Assembly (NCBI GenBank): GCA_023078685.1
Contig: JALGAS010000006.1
Location: forward strand, 868,001-932,000
Source: Neopestalotiopsis rosae
Lineage: Eukaryota; Ascomycota; Sordariomycetes; Amphisphaeriales; Sporocadaceae
Length of the DNA: 64,000 bases
Direction of reading: 5' to 3'
In this document: positions 11,749-23,481 of the stretch, piece after piece
How the letters are laid out: each line of letters begins with the position of its first letter
Numbering within the stretch: the stretch's first letter is position 1
The notes under the pieces: model-generated
Seen by the model: only the letters and a program-made list of their open reading frames with translations
The model's database searches: none
What the model was told of the DNA's origin: nothing
Made by a program: the position numbers and the translations under genes

Positions 11749-13609
11749 TTAAACCGTCTTTTCCTCAGTTGCGGCAACATTCTCAACAGTAGTCGGTGTC
11801 TGCTTATGCCCGAAAGGAGCATCAATCTTGAGCTTTCCGGCCTCGATATCCTTTTGCAGTTTGTCCAGACGACTCTCCTTCTTGTAGCTCTTCCAAGCCG
11901 GGCGTCCCGAATCAAAAACGTCGTCCATCTCTTCGAGCGTGAAGCCGCGTGTCTCTGGGGCGAGAAGAGTCATGTGGATGAAGGAGAGTCCGTTGAAGGT
12001 GGCAAAAATCATGTACATTTTCCAATTAATATTCCACAAGAGCGGAGGAACGGCAAAGGCGAGAATCATGTTCCAGAACCAGTTGGCAGCGGTGGATAGA
12101 GATACTGCCTTTGCACGAACCTTGCTGGGGAAGATTTCGGCGGGGTAAGTCCAAGATGTTGGGCCCCAAGTCGTGGCAAATGTTGCCACGAAGAGATAGG
12201 AGCAGGCCACAATAGCAGAAGATGCTGATCTGTTGCCTTGAACTACCCAGGTGATCTGGCTTAGGTTGGGGTCGGTAAAGTCATTCGCTTTGCCGTAGAC
12301 GGCTTGCAAAGCCCCTGGAAGGATGTCAGCCACGAAGGGTACTTAAAGATACAATGATACATACCGGAGATAAAGAGCCAGATCATCATGAAAAAGGCAC
12401 CAAAGATGAGAGCGGGTCGTCTTCCAATCTTGTCAAGGTAGAGGATTGCCGGCAGAGTCATGACAACGTTGATAATGTACTGAATAGCAGAAGTCAAGAG
12501 CTCGTCGCCAATATCGGCACCCTTCATGATATAAACAATGTAGTACATCATAATATTCATTCCTGTAGCGTGGATCAGTCATGACTTCCATGATTACCAT
12601 TTTCTCGAACTTACCACAAAGCTGCGACCACATTTGGATTGACATGCCGAGCAGGACTCGCTTAAAAATGCGAGGTTGGGTGAGAGCCTTGAAACTGGAA
12701 AGAGCTTCCTCACGCTCGAATCGAAGTGCATCCTCAATCTCCTGATATTCCGCCAGTACCTTGGGGTGATTGACGTCGCCACCGCCGTGGAGACTGGCAA
12801 GAACCTTGATTGCCTCTTCCCAGCGATCTTGCGATGCCAGCCAACGTGGGCTATAAGGGAAGAAGAAGAGACCGATGAGGAGGATGAATGCTGGAATCAT
12901 TTGAATGCCCCAAGGAATACGGAAGGCAGATTCGGGCTGAATGGGGTCGTTTGGCCCACCTCCAACTTGTGCAGCGCCATACTGAATGAAGTACTGGATG
13001 AGAATTCCCCAAGTAATGGCCCACTGCTGGAGTGAGACAATTCGGCCGCGAATTTCCTTGGGCGCAATCTCGGACTGATAAACGGGGACAATCGACGAGG
13101 CGATACCGACGCATAGTCCGGCAATAACCCTTCCGGCGCAAAGCATACCGACATTCTGAGCTGCGCATTGAATGCTGGCCAAGTATGAGTTTTTACGACA
13201 CAGCCATTCCTGAGTCGAGTGGATTACTTACATGGCACCAATGATCCAAAGAACACAAGAGACCTGGAGAGCTACCTTACGAGAGTACTTGTCGGCAATG
13301 AATGAGCTGAGTAAGGATCCTAAAGGAACGATCAGTTCGATGCCCGTATTTTATGGTGCACAGATGTGTCCGTACCAACCAGCGAGCCCGCTGGCATTGA
13401 CGCTGTGATGCCGCCTTGTCGGTATGAGACTGGATTATCGAAATATCGAATGTAGGCTTGGGTCCCAAGTACACCGCTCATGGAGCTGATATCAAAACCA
13501 AATAACCCACCACCTTGTCGAATGGTTAGTTGAATCCAGGCGATGGACAGATAAACAAACCTAGTGCAGCAAAGCCGCAAATGAAGTAAACATTGCTAGC
13601 CGTATACAT
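11749..13609 (-). CDS. MFS sugar transporter (hexose transporter-like)
   Basis: Six exons (13609..13561, 13513..13376, 13319..13232, 13174..12615, 12562..12365, 12314..11749) join in phase to 532 residues, the usual length of fungal sugar porters. The signatures are all present: GGGLFGFDISSMSG in TM1, GRVIAGLCVGIASSIVPVYQSE, the loop motif PYSPRWLASQ, LDKIGRRPAL, and PETRGFTLEEMDDVF before the cytoplasmic tail. The TM1 region resembles high-affinity glucose/hexose permeases of filamentous fungi (for example the Neurospora HGT/Aspergillus MstA type). It would act as a plasma-membrane proton-coupled hexose importer. No defect is visible. About 3 kb of gene-free DNA precedes it, which is common for regulated permeases. 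Confidence 0.95.
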
Positions 13610-16555
13610 CTTGATAGCCCGCACACCAAATCGCACAGTAGTAGTAAAAGACAATGCTCGAAAGCAGGTCCGACTAATACAAAGCTACGAGCCGAGTCTT
13701 GTTATGTCACGACAGAGCGCACAAGACGAGAAAGAAGGAAAGTAGGGTGAGAAAGCTGGGAGGACGTGTACATTACATAGTCGGGGGTATTAGGCTGTAA
13801 CGTGGACGGGTAGTACGGCGTAATAGCTTAGGACTGTGTGTGAGGGGATACAGACAGGGGTTGAACTCCCAGGAAGCAATTCCCATATGATCAGACGATC
13901 AAGGATTCATAGCTCTGCCCCAGACTGATCTGCGACTCTTCCAGCCTATACGAGCCCGAGATACCTATGCGGAGATGAAATGCCAAGCTAGGCTCCAATG
14001 GGTCGGGGATGCGCCCAGCAAGCCCATCAAATCCTAATTTCGTCATTCCCCAAGGCTGGCCAAGAGACTTTCGACTTGGAAGAAGATAAACATGTACAGA
14101 TGGCGGACAAAACATGCTCCCGAAAACTGTACAAATCAGCTGACCGCTACATGTTACTGTCGACATAACAAGTAGACTTCCAAACCGCCGGCTCAGTGAC
14201 CTAGCCATCAACAACTTGCCTCATATAGCCTCAAATTGATCAGACAACAAAGAATGTTTATCAGCAATACTTGCAATCCTTTGGCCAAAGACGATAGTCA
14301 GTGGCCACGTATGTTTTCATGAGTTGACGAACACTCAGTACTTCCGAAAAGGAAGCGAAGCCGTTTGCATGACAACTTGCATCTGTACCAGTAGCGAGAC
14401 TGATATTTGATTGTTAGCCATCCAACAATATGATGGAAGAAGCTTATTGGTTCCCAGCCAGGCAAAAGGGTGTTTGGCATGGAAAGTCATGCGACCTTCA
14501 AGACCTCCAAGGAATCGCCCGATGTGGAGAGACCCTGCTGGGAGTTGGAGAACGAAACCATGAACTCGGCGAAACTCTAGTAGTGCGCAATTAGGATGCG
14601 TCAAACCGAAAACGGGCCCGAGATCTGGGCAAGCTGGGGTATCAATTGCGACAGAATGGCTCGAGCAAGAAAGCAAGTCTGGGCTGACGACGTCCCGTGC
14701 TGACTGCTTCCAAAGCTCCGCGGCTCAGTGTAGTTCCAGCCAGTTTTCAACGGTATCAACGTTGTGGAGGACTGCAGCGATTTGGTGACAAGGCCAAATA
14801 AGCAAGGTGCGAGCTCTTCTTTAATCATCCGCGCTCACTGGACGCGACAACGGGTCTGTAATGTGCAAAAGGTATAACTCCTCGAGGCACAGGCTCATGC
14901 ATAGCAAGTCATACAAGGCTGCGGGAGCTGTGGTGTTCTTCGGGGACTGCATCCGGCCCTTTCCATTATCATAGCATAGCCTCCGAGCAAGACGCCGCGA
15001 CAGATGCCCGGCGGAGCGATTGTCGATCTCCATCTGATGTTCCAAGAATTGGACTGGGAAGTGAATACAGTCAGCCAATTGGAAGTGATGGTACGCTGCT
15101 GGTAACAGACAATGCGCCGACGAGAAGAAAGATCCGCAATGGAATATCTTGTGGCAGTGCGATAAGCTTCCGAGTTGGATGTTTGGAGGCGGCAGGTTAA
15201 AAGTTAGAAGGAGCAAGACCCTGGAGCTTCCCCGCATTCCACCAAAGGAAACCCCCCGGTACATCCCCTGTAGCGGAACGCGGGTACATGAAGGTTGATA
15301 TATGGAGGTGCCGCTTCCGTGGACATGTACTCTAAGTGGGTAGGTATTCTTTTTCGTATGGGGTACACAACTCAAGGGAACCTGAAGATAAAAAAGTGGC
15401 GAGAAGGATTCCACATTACCTCCATTGACGGTTTGGGCAGTGCTGTATTCCTTAAAGCACAAATCCGTTCGTATAATTATCAACTGTAAGCAGGATGGCT
15501 GCACAAATGCTAGTACCGTATGGCCGCTGCTACTTACTGTCTCTGGAAAATGACTTCTTGTATCACACAAAAGCAGCGTGTTCGTAGCGCTCGCTCGCAC
15601 TTGAAATGAGACGTGCCATCTGTGGACTGACAGCTTCAGGGATGCATGTCGAGGAAGGCCATGGTAGGACCGAATTCAACGGCCCTTTTACCTAAGCGTG
15701 TATGCAGCAGACTTCATACCTAGTCAGCCCTGTCGTACCTACCAAGAACTTCTTGGTCGATCCTTCAATGAGTGCATGCAAGCTCTGTACGTTGGAATAT
15801 GTAGCTCCATGAACAGGGATCAGGTCGGGGTCATTTGACTATTCTCAATGCAAGCTTAGTTGGCCTATGATCCATAAACTCATTGGCCGGGACGAAATCC
15901 TTTCCAGTCGTCCAATCTCATCAAAGACTATCCATACATCTTGATGGAGCAATCCTGTATGTGTGTGGTGCCCGGACGTTGCACGAACACAAGTCAAGCT
16001 CAAGCTGAAGCTGTCGTGTTCCCCTGATTGACCAGCCCAACGTTACAATGTGTGTCGTGGTCTGATGAGGGTACCACCTGCTAGACGACCTTAATTCCTC
16101 CCAGCATAGTAAGTCCGCGACTCAAGGCAACGAGAGCCTACAGAGGTAGTCATCTCTGGTAGAGGTCGGGCGATGGTTTCCCTCTCCACATCCCGACGTA
16201 AAGTCGAGATTGTAGTGAGAAAATGTGGTCTCCCGGCAAGCACCAAGGAACTACACGAGTTCAGCGGCGCAGTGTTGGGAAACCGTGAGTGAACAGCTTG
16301 CAAGCAAGTTTGTTCATTGTCTCATCATGACGTTTGAATGATTCAACAAGAGAGGAAAGTACTATAAATGATAGTTAGCAGGGAAAGCACAGTTGCCCTT
16401 TTTCGAACTGAGAGTTGCCTAGATGATTAGCAAGTAAGTAAGCCGTTAGTCTGTTTCACTGGCCAAGCTCAGCTAGAGCCAGCCGTAACTGCATAGTCGC
16501 AGGGATAGAATTCATGTCAATGCTGCTTTTCAATTTGCTCCCCTGCCACTTGGCT
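13610..16555. other. Long intergenic region upstream of the sugar transporter
   Basis: Only incidental frames occur, the longest being 259 codons leftward at 14821..15600. That frame is Ser/His/Cys-rich, lacks splice signals or motifs, and does not look coding. The stretch probably contains an extended promoter for the transporter and the 3' flank of the small ORF or Trf4 gene. Confidence 0.5.
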
Positions 16556-16768
16556 TTACACCATTGAAAAATGGGGCCTTTCAAGCAAGGGAAATTGTAA
16601 GACGGGGTCCAAACTGGATCTCAGGCCTTGTAGGAAGTCCAGGTCGTCCCTACTGTCGATATGATACATGATGCCGATCGAACCATCGGGAAGGGTGATG
16701 TAAAGACAAAAGGTATCTGCAAATGCTTCGTGAGTGGTCAACGCCAAGTCCGCCTGATGAAACGCCAT
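16556..16768 (-). CDS. Possible small protein, 70 residues
   Basis: An ATG-initiated frame at 16768 encodes 70 residues with an ordered-looking composition (DTFCLYITLPDGSIGIMY, then RDDLDFLQGLRSSLDP). It has no signal peptide or recognised domain. The amino-acid pattern resembles a folded alpha/beta protein more than random sequence, but there is no independent support. It could be one exon of a longer gene, because the stop overlaps a GTGTAA donor-like sequence. Confidence 0.3.
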   Translation of the reverse strand: MAFHQADLALTTHEAFADTFCLYITLPDGSIGIMYHIDSRDDLDFLQGLRSSLDPVLQFPLLERPHFSMV

Positions 16769-16913
16769 GTCCTTCTCTGCTCATACATGATTGACCAATC
16801 ACTCCGCAACCGTTGTATATAACATGCTTCACGAAAACTGTGCAAGCCGTACTGAAAGTAGGGAGATAGGAAAATGCCACCTCGTGTGGCATAAAGTCAA
16901 CGTATATCCCGCT

Positions 16914-19276
16914 TTACAGGGCACGTCTGTGGCCCGCTTGGGCTCCCGAATGCTTGCTGTCAAAGATACCCTTCAGGTATGCGCGTTGTACTCGGAATGA
17001 CTTGTAGTTACCGCCAAGAATGGGAGCCAAGATCGTGTCATGGCCGTGTACAGCCTGGTTGCCCTTGGCCAGGGCGTACATGCGTTTTTGCAAGTCGTCG
17101 TATGCTGCGCTAAAGCATCGACTGATCAAAGGAAAGTTGGAGGAGCCACCAGAAATATCATTGGCTGGATTGTTTGGATCGATAATTGAAAGTCGATCCA
17201 TGTTTCGATAAACGAGCTTGCTGACAGAATGCTGGGCCCAATGTTAGCCAAAACCAGTGGTCGACAATCAGATGCCTTACCTTAGGGACGAATCGAGGCG
17301 GATTCATGCTGATTGCTGTAGTCTCATAATCAAACTCCTTGCCATACAAACGAAAGAAGCGCATCAAAGCCTCTCCCAGATGGTGCTCGGGAACCAGTGT
17401 ACCGCTCTGCACCTCTGGCCAATGGTTAAGTAGGTTAACTACCATGCAAATGACGGAAAAGCCACCAATTCCGCCATTTACAGGCTCATTGAGGCCACGC
17501 ATGCACAAAAAGTGCTTGATGATGGCCACCAAAGTGGGCATAGCGGGATATCGCTTCTTCCAAACCATGAATGTCTCAATCGCCTGGATACCCGTCAGAT
17601 TCTCAAAAGAAATGTCCACCCGGAGACCGGTGGCTTCGTCAATGTACTTGACAAGTGGGACTTTTGCACCAGTGATGAGTTCCACGTCGTTGCCATGAGC
17701 CATGTCATTCTTATGAAGATAGTTCCTAAGCTTGAAGAGGGATGACTTGGTGCTCAGAATCGGGTGACCGCCGTTCATATATGAATCGGAGCAGATGACG
17801 ACATCCATGTCTGCCGTCGGAAGGTAAAGTCCAGACATGAAAGAGCCGAATGGCTTGACGTTGGCACTTCTGTTCCAGCGCTTCGCATGTTTGGAGAGAT
17901 TGTGGACCAGATCTTGGCGCACCGCCTCTTCAAAATCCCGAGGACGGACATATTCGAAAAAGTCCACAAGTTCCTTGTGCAATCTGTGCATGTCAGCAAG
18001 GAAATGGGGCTATATGAGCCGCATGAGCTTACCGAACACCCATGTTGGGTTCTGCGGAATGGTCAATCACGGCCCAGGGACATGCGTCCTCGTCTCTCGT
18101 GGGCTTCCAAGCAGACTCGACCGTAGCATCTGCCTTCATCTTTTTGCCCTTCTGCAGTGGCTGATGGGGACGCTCCTTGATCTTGTCGTCGGCGGTACGC
18201 TTTCGACTACCTAGATTAGTAGAGGCTGTCAAGTCAATGATTGGGCCTGGCCTAGCCGGTGTACTCTTGGCAGCTGCGGGCTGAGCAGGTGGGACAACAA
18301 GATTCTCAGGCGGTCGGGGAGGTAGACCAGACGGGAGAGCCATTGGTAGTGAAGAGCGAGGCCCAGTTGGTGCGTTGAGCACACGAACATCCTGCTGCTG
18401 ACTGTCTCTGGCACTTGCACCATCATCTTCTTCATCATCACTAAAGTCGAATGAGATGAACTCGGCAGCCTCTGTGTTGTCGGATTGCTTCTTTTCCTCT
18501 GCCTCTACGCGGGCCTTGCGAATCATCTGTACCACGTCCTTCTTCTTACGCTGAGTCTCATCGGGAGGTGGCAGAGCTGTGTATGGGTCAGGGTTCGACC
18601 ACTTAGGTACAGAATCATCATCATCAATGCGGATACGCTTGGCGGCAGGTTCATTGTCATCTTCCACATCGGATTCTCCAGAGATATCCATTTCAGCTTC
18701 ATCGCTCTCGCTGAGGTCGTCCGGATTGCGGTACGTAGCACGAAGAGAGGTATCACCTAGCAGATCCTCTGCATCGTCATCGTGCTTCTTGTGCAGAAAG
18801 AGGCGATCGGCAGCTCGCTCTTTTCTGCGAGGCATAAACCCGCCTCGTCCATTTCGCATGCCAGGGCCACGAGGTCCGCCGCGGCCGTAACCGCCTGAAG
18901 ATCCATGACCTTGGTTCCTTCTTGATGGTCGATAATTATCGTTGCCATTTCTCTGGGATGAGGAGGGGCCGCGAAACGATTCGTAGCTCTGCTGAACGCC
19001 CGACGGTCGGTCGGATCGGAAAGTAAAGTCGCCCTGCGGCGGGCGAAAATCGCGGTCAGAGCTCCGACCGGAATTGCGACCATCGTTTCTGTAAGGCTCG
19101 GGGTATCGTCGATCGCCTCCTCCAAAATTGTATCGGTCGCCGCCATTGCGAGAATCGCCGCCACCTTGGTATGGCGGGAACTGAGGTGCGGATGAGTACG
19201 ACGGGCGATAGCCTTCAGAGGATCTATTGCCTTGCCTGTATCCATCGTCGCGCGGGGGCGGCCATCGTGAACCCAT
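16914..19276 (-). CDS. TRF4: Non-canonical poly(A) polymerase, Trf4/Cid14 (TRAMP complex) family
   Basis: Three exons (19276..18033, 17983..17281, 17231..16914) encode 754 residues. Residues 1 to about 160 are Arg/Gly/Tyr/Asp-rich and disordered (RGG-like). Acidic segments and basic NLS-like patches (KRIRID, GSRKRTADDK) follow. The nucleotidyltransferase core starts at about residue 416. The motif GSFMSGLYLPTADMDVV carries the catalytic pair Asp473/Asp475, and the third carboxylate fits LRVDISF. The PAP-associated domain includes NGGIGGFSVICMVV. The family adds short oligo(A) tails to aberrant nuclear RNAs for exosome decay as part of TRAMP. The long RG-rich N-terminus is usual in filamentous fungi and may bind RNA. 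Catalytic residues are intact. Confidence 0.95.
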
Positions 19277-20128
19277 TATCGCGATGAGGTTCTATTCTGT
19301 GGCAATTGGTGGAAACCGTGGTTTGCGACACAAAGTTGTGAGTGTGTGGTGATGTCAAGGTGGGACATTGCCAATTTCGAGTCGCGTTGAAACTTTAGCA
19401 CTGGATTTTTTTTCGCGCCGCCACCGAGAATCTCCCGCGCCCAATCAGCATGCTCAGTGGGGCATTGGAGCGGCCTAGCGTCGGTGGGACATTCACTAGA
19501 AATCTCACTAATTCCTGAGGTAGCCACTGCAGCTACCTCGCCAGGCCACACGCACGGCGGCTTGTCAAACTGATTCACTTCCTCCATTGTTGGGTTGACC
19601 GATTGCGACCGAGTCGTAGCTGCTACGTTATGATGCAGTCAAACATTAAACATTCAACGTATTCTGTTGATTCAGTTGCTACCAACGTGCATCCATCAGA
19701 GTAGCGATTACGCGCATCTAGCTCTGGCGAATTGAATATCCTTGCCGCGCTCCTTCATCAAACATGCGCCTGGCAATCTTACAAAATAGGCTGGTATCTA
19801 TGTACTACCTAGGTTAGGTAGGTATGTACTATGGTAGGTAGCACTATGGATTGATGTTGGCACAAGTCACCACCATTTCTGAATGCGTACTTGCCTGCCT
19901 AGGTACTCTTTGTGCCTTGATGATCCGCAGCATAAAGGTTTCTTTTGTGTCATGAAGCTTCCAGAAACACAAATGCGGTACTAGCGGCCCGTCACAATGG
20001 ACTCACTCGTTCCCCATGCATCTGTAGGCTGTAAGAATATTTGGCCTCTGGCCTCCATCTGCCTAGCTGTTGTATGAGGCCCAACCTTTTCCGGCACGAC
20101 CTACCATTCCTGCACTCACACAAATGTC
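19277..20128. other. Intergenic region, divergent promoter of Trf4 and the membrane-protein gene
   Basis: No gene is seen. The stretch contains a TAGG-rich simple repeat, annotated separately. Confidence 0.5.
19803..19844. repeat. TAGG/CCTA-rich simple sequence
   Basis: A short tract is built of imperfect TAGGTAGG/CCTAGG units (tacctaggttaggtaggta). Such motifs are common in promoters of Pezizomycotina and easily form small palindromes. No function is assigned. Confidence 0.6.
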
Positions 20129-20767
20129 ATGTGGCTCCTAGTTCTAACCCTCGTGCTTGTACCATCACTAGTTCTAAATCTCATCTTGGTCAACTACGTT
20201 GCAAGACCTGGCAGACTTGTCTTGAAAACGGCTCGATGGGTGCTGACTTTGGATCTGCTCGTCCTCGGTCTTGTATCTCTGCCGATCCTACGCGATGGGC
20301 TCAATGAGAGCGGCAGGCATGATTTACGAATAGCGACCGCGAGCCTGTGGACGCTTCAGTTTGCGACATCGATCCTTGCGCTGCGGAATGCGCGGCTCTT
20401 GACGCTTGCTGTTCTGGTGGTATTTTGGCTCGTCGCTCTGCCAGAAACGAGGCTGCTTCTCGAGGCAGGTCTTCGAAGAAGGAGTTGGATCAGCAAGACG
20501 GACCGGCCGTTCTGGTGGATAGAGAATGTCCCTAAATCTATTGTAGCCGTAGACGTGTTGGTGGCGGCCAAAGCCTGGCTCCTTGGAACATCACCGTCTC
20601 TATTCAGGCTGTTAGGGGACGCAGGAAATACAGTCAGAGGGACCATTACCAAGAACCTAAGGTTGTTCCCGCTGCACACTGTCATTGTAACACTCAAGGA
20701 TATCACCAGAACCATCATACAGAACATCTTGGACACGAGGAAAGGAGTCTCATACAAAAACACATAG
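20129..20767 (+). CDS. Probable small multi-pass membrane protein, unrecognised
   Basis: A single frame from ATG 20129 encodes 212 residues. About four hydrophobic segments lie in the first 120 residues (MWLLVLTLVLVPSLVLNLIL at the N-terminus, then WVLTLDLLVLGLVSL, TASLWTLQFATSILAL and LLTLAVLVVFWLVAL). A more polar C-terminal half follows. The alternating hydrophobic helix and basic loop pattern resembles fungal ABC-transporter N-terminal TMD0 regions, but no transporter core follows. It could be a small orphan membrane protein or a relic of a larger one. The 3' end shows no splice signal that would extend it. Confidence 0.5.
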   Translation: MWLLVLTLVLVPSLVLNLILVNYVARPGRLVLKTARWVLTLDLLVLGLVSLPILRDGLNESGRHDLRIATASLWTLQFATSILALRNARLLTLAVLVVFWLVALPETRLLLEAGLRRRSWISKTDRPFWWIENVPKSIVAVDVLVAAKAWLLGTSPSLFRLLGDAGNTVRGTITKNLRLFPLHTVIVTLKDITRTIIQNILDTRKGVSYKNT

Positions 20768-20996
20768 GATCTCTCCCAATGATAAAAGCGAGTAATAACT
20801 CGTATACCCATGCGATATTCTCATTCCCATGCTTCCTGAGTGTTTTAGGCCTTATGGCGTCAAGTGGAAGATTGTCCACTTGCCTTCTTGATCTCCCAAT
20901 CCAGTCCCGTCGCCGAGTGATAGCTTCAACTTGATCTCGTTTACTATGAGAAACATCAAAATTGGGCACAAGTGATCATAATTGGTTCTGGCTGAT

Positions 20997-21805
20997 TCAG
21001 TCCTTAGAATTCTCAGCTGCCAAGCCCATCTTACAGATGGCCTCCCTACGCCCGGGATGGAAGATCAGAAAGAACTCCTCCTCGAGCTGGGTACGCTGGG
21101 CTGCATGATAGTTCCCCACGGAATGCCTAAAAATGGCCCAAAATGCGTAGGCATAGTAGAGGCACAAGAGCTTTTCTGTTTTAGGATGATTCAGAGCCAA
21201 AATGTGAGCAGTATCATCATCGTGAGACTGAGCATAATCCGTCAAGCAATCGATTTCGCTGTCCGAGATTGCCTCGCTCATCGTCTGGATCTCTGTGAAA
21301 TGTGCTTGAATAGGTTCAATGTCTCTGACTTCGAGCTTCGACCTCAGCTCGCGGTGGTCATCAAGGCACTGCTCATTCTCGATGCATGTGGTATATCCGG
21401 GGCATTGCATGTCTCTGCGATACATGGCTACGAGAGCTTGTTGATCTCGGCTGGTTGGGATGCATTTGTAGAGATTCAAGTATGCGTAGGCCGCTCTGGC
21501 GACCATGCCCACTTGTTGAATGTGAACCTCTTGACCAAAGTTTTCAAATGTCAAGTATCTGTCTATAGCGTAACCCTGGATTTCTTGGGGAAGTAAGCAG
21601 AAGCAGAAGTAGGCCATGAAATCCGTGTGTTCGTCTCCTTCAACATGTTTACAAAGGTTAGATCGTGTACGGCTTGGTAGTTCTTTAAATGCGCAGTGAT
21701 GGCGGTCATGCTGAAATGCAGCCACAGCGGCGACCTATTCAATGTGAATGCTTAATCGAACAAAACCGACCATCGAAAAGATGTACTTACTTGTGAGTGC
21801 GACAT
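20997..21805 (-). CDS. Unrecognised protein, paralogue A of a tandem pair
   Basis: A 15-base first exon (21805..21791, MSHSQ) is joined through a GTAAGT...GAATAG intron to exon 2 (21734..20997), giving 250 residues. I do not recognise the family. It aligns along its full length with the next gene leftward-transcribed at 22726..23481. Shared blocks are CFCLLPQ/CFCKLPQ, Y(L/I)TF/DYFG(Q/S)EV, ...AYAYL, DIEPIQAHFTEI/DIVPILAHFEEM, and LLCLYYAYAFWAIF/LICLYYGSSFRVIF followed by LE..FF. The protein is rich in Cys, His and aromatic residues, with no signal peptide or membrane helix. The shared exon-level length (250 and 251 residues) supports two real genes arising by local duplication. Confidence 0.6.
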
Positions 21806-22725
21806 CCTCTCAGGAAAGACGGGAATCTCGTGGGTTGTATGTATTCGATTTGTCAGAAGTCACTGAAGTACACTCAAAAGTATTTCTGGCAGACGAGATC
21901 TTCTGGGCAGGTTTCTACGAGATCTTATATTCCTCAAAATTGTAATGATTGGGCCACAACCCGCCTGAATCACCACGCAGTCGTCTTAACTCGATGCAAC
22001 GGCACATGTGAATGGAACAGCTTGTGATGTGAATATACAAGCTGCGATCGACTTCTCCTGGAGATATCTCGGTTGAGGAAAGTAACATCGAACCTTTGAT
22101 GTGATTGGTATTTCGCTCAGTGATAGTAATTCATATTCGTCTCCTAGCAGCAGTCTAGCCATTTCCCCTCCCTTTGTTGTTTCCGGACTAGTCGATTCTA
22201 TTTGACAACAAAGGCTTCCCATGTTTTGAACGAGAATACCTTCGAAGCTTCGTGCGCTACTCAATTTCGGTCAAGCATCATCATCATTCCACATTGGACG
22301 CCTAAAACCTTACTGCAGCTTATTGACTATAAGTACCATCGGAACGGCACATGTTGGGCATAAAGAAAGCAGGCCCACCACGTCGAAATTGTTGAAACGC
22401 GGTGTTTCACTTGGGAAAAATTCTCTGGTTGGCATGGTTAACTGCTTTAAGTAGCACATTGAGTTCTTTCTGCATCGGATATAATAGACTTGGGCCTAGG
22501 ATGGCGTCGGAGTCACTTTCTCGGACGTAATGATTAGTGAGCATACTATGGTAGCGCTTGTGCACAGGCCAAAGATCCAGACTCATGTTACTCAACGTAC
22601 TCTACTTATCTCATTCCTTGACCCCAACCTTGATATTGATGATTATCAAATTGATACTGATACTGCAGGGCTTGATCGTGATATTGCTGAACGTGATTCT
22701 GGTAACGCCACTGTTTTCATCTTCG
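21806..22725. other. Intergenic region between paralogues A and B
   Basis: This holds the upstream DNA of paralogue A and the 3' flank of paralogue B. A block at about 22185-22285 resembles the block at about 23935-24035 upstream of paralogue B, at roughly two thirds identity by eye. The duplication therefore included upstream sequence. Confidence 0.5.
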
Positions 22726-23481
22726 TCAACAAAGGTACTTTGAATGGAAATGAACTTGGCTTACTTGTTGCATCAAATCTTCTCGATTCCTATCTACCAA
22801 GTAAACCGTCCTCCTTGGTATGAGGTATGCTGAAAAGAAGTGATTCTCGAGATCTGTGGGTTCTGACTCGGAACAGGTGCTCAACGGCTGCTCAAAGATG
22901 ACACGGAATGACGAGCCGTAGTAGAGACAGATCAGTTGTGGTGTTTTGAACTTGTCGCTCCCCAATTCTGTGAAACGGTACCCGAAGAGCCTGAAGTGCT
23001 GGTCTGCTACCTGGCGCTCGTCATGGAGTATCGAATCACCAATCCACCTCATCTCTTCAAAATGTGCCAATATAGGTACAATGTCATCAATATGGAGACT
23101 GTTTGCAAGCAGCGATGCACCACAGCGCAAATTGTTGCAGAATGAAGCTACCAGTATTTCTGGATCCTGGCATGTCATGGCGAGCCTTTGCAGCATACGA
23201 TGCGAGTATGCCAGCGTAGCAATCAAATAAGCATAATCATGCCTAGCCAGCGGGTTCTCTTCAACTATGAGAACCTCCGAGCCAAAGTAATCGATAGTCA
23301 GGCACTCATGTATGATCTGACGCTGGGCATTTTGGGGAAGCTTGCAAAAGCAGTTCTGTTTGACATACTCGAAACATGCAGCGCCAGCAAACCCTGCTAC
23401 CCAGCTATAAAAGCGTATTTGATCATGTTCGCGGAGTAGAGAGAAATGGCAGTCACACGTGGATGACCTATACCGGGCCAT
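22726..23481 (-). CDS. Unrecognised protein, paralogue B of a tandem pair
   Basis: An intronless frame from ATG 23481 encodes 251 residues. It starts with a Cys/His-rich segment (STCDCHFSLLREHDQ), continues through CFCKLPQ, DYFGSEV and DYAYLIATLAYSHRML, and ends with LICLYYGSSFRVIF and a Leu/Glu-Phe-Phe segment. It matches paralogue A in order and spacing of all blocks but is considerably diverged, perhaps a third identical by eye. It lacks the short first exon and intron of paralogue A. There is no signal peptide or membrane helix. The function is unknown; a lineage-specific expanded family is likely (inference). Confidence 0.6.
   Translation of the reverse strand: MARYRSSTCDCHFSLLREHDQIRFYSWVAGFAGAACFEYVKQNCFCKLPQNAQRQIIHECLTIDYFGSEVLIVEENPLARHDYAYLIATLAYSHRMLQRLAMTCQDPEILVASFCNNLRCGASLLANSLHIDDIVPILAHFEEMRWIGDSILHDERQVADQHFRLFGYRFTELGSDKFKTPQLICLYYGSSFRVIFEQPLSTCSESEPTDLENHFFSAYLIPRRTVYLVDRNREDLMQQVSQVHFHSKYLC

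Noticed and set aside
1..13609. Secondary-metabolite biosynthetic cluster
   Set aside because: P450, MFS and hydrolase are present, but no polyketide synthase, NRPS, terpene cyclase or prenyltransferase and no cluster regulator is seen.
14821..15600. 259-codon leftward frame in the intergenic region
   Set aside because: Ser/His/Cys-rich with no motif, splice signal or coding-like codon pattern; probably chance in promoter DNA.
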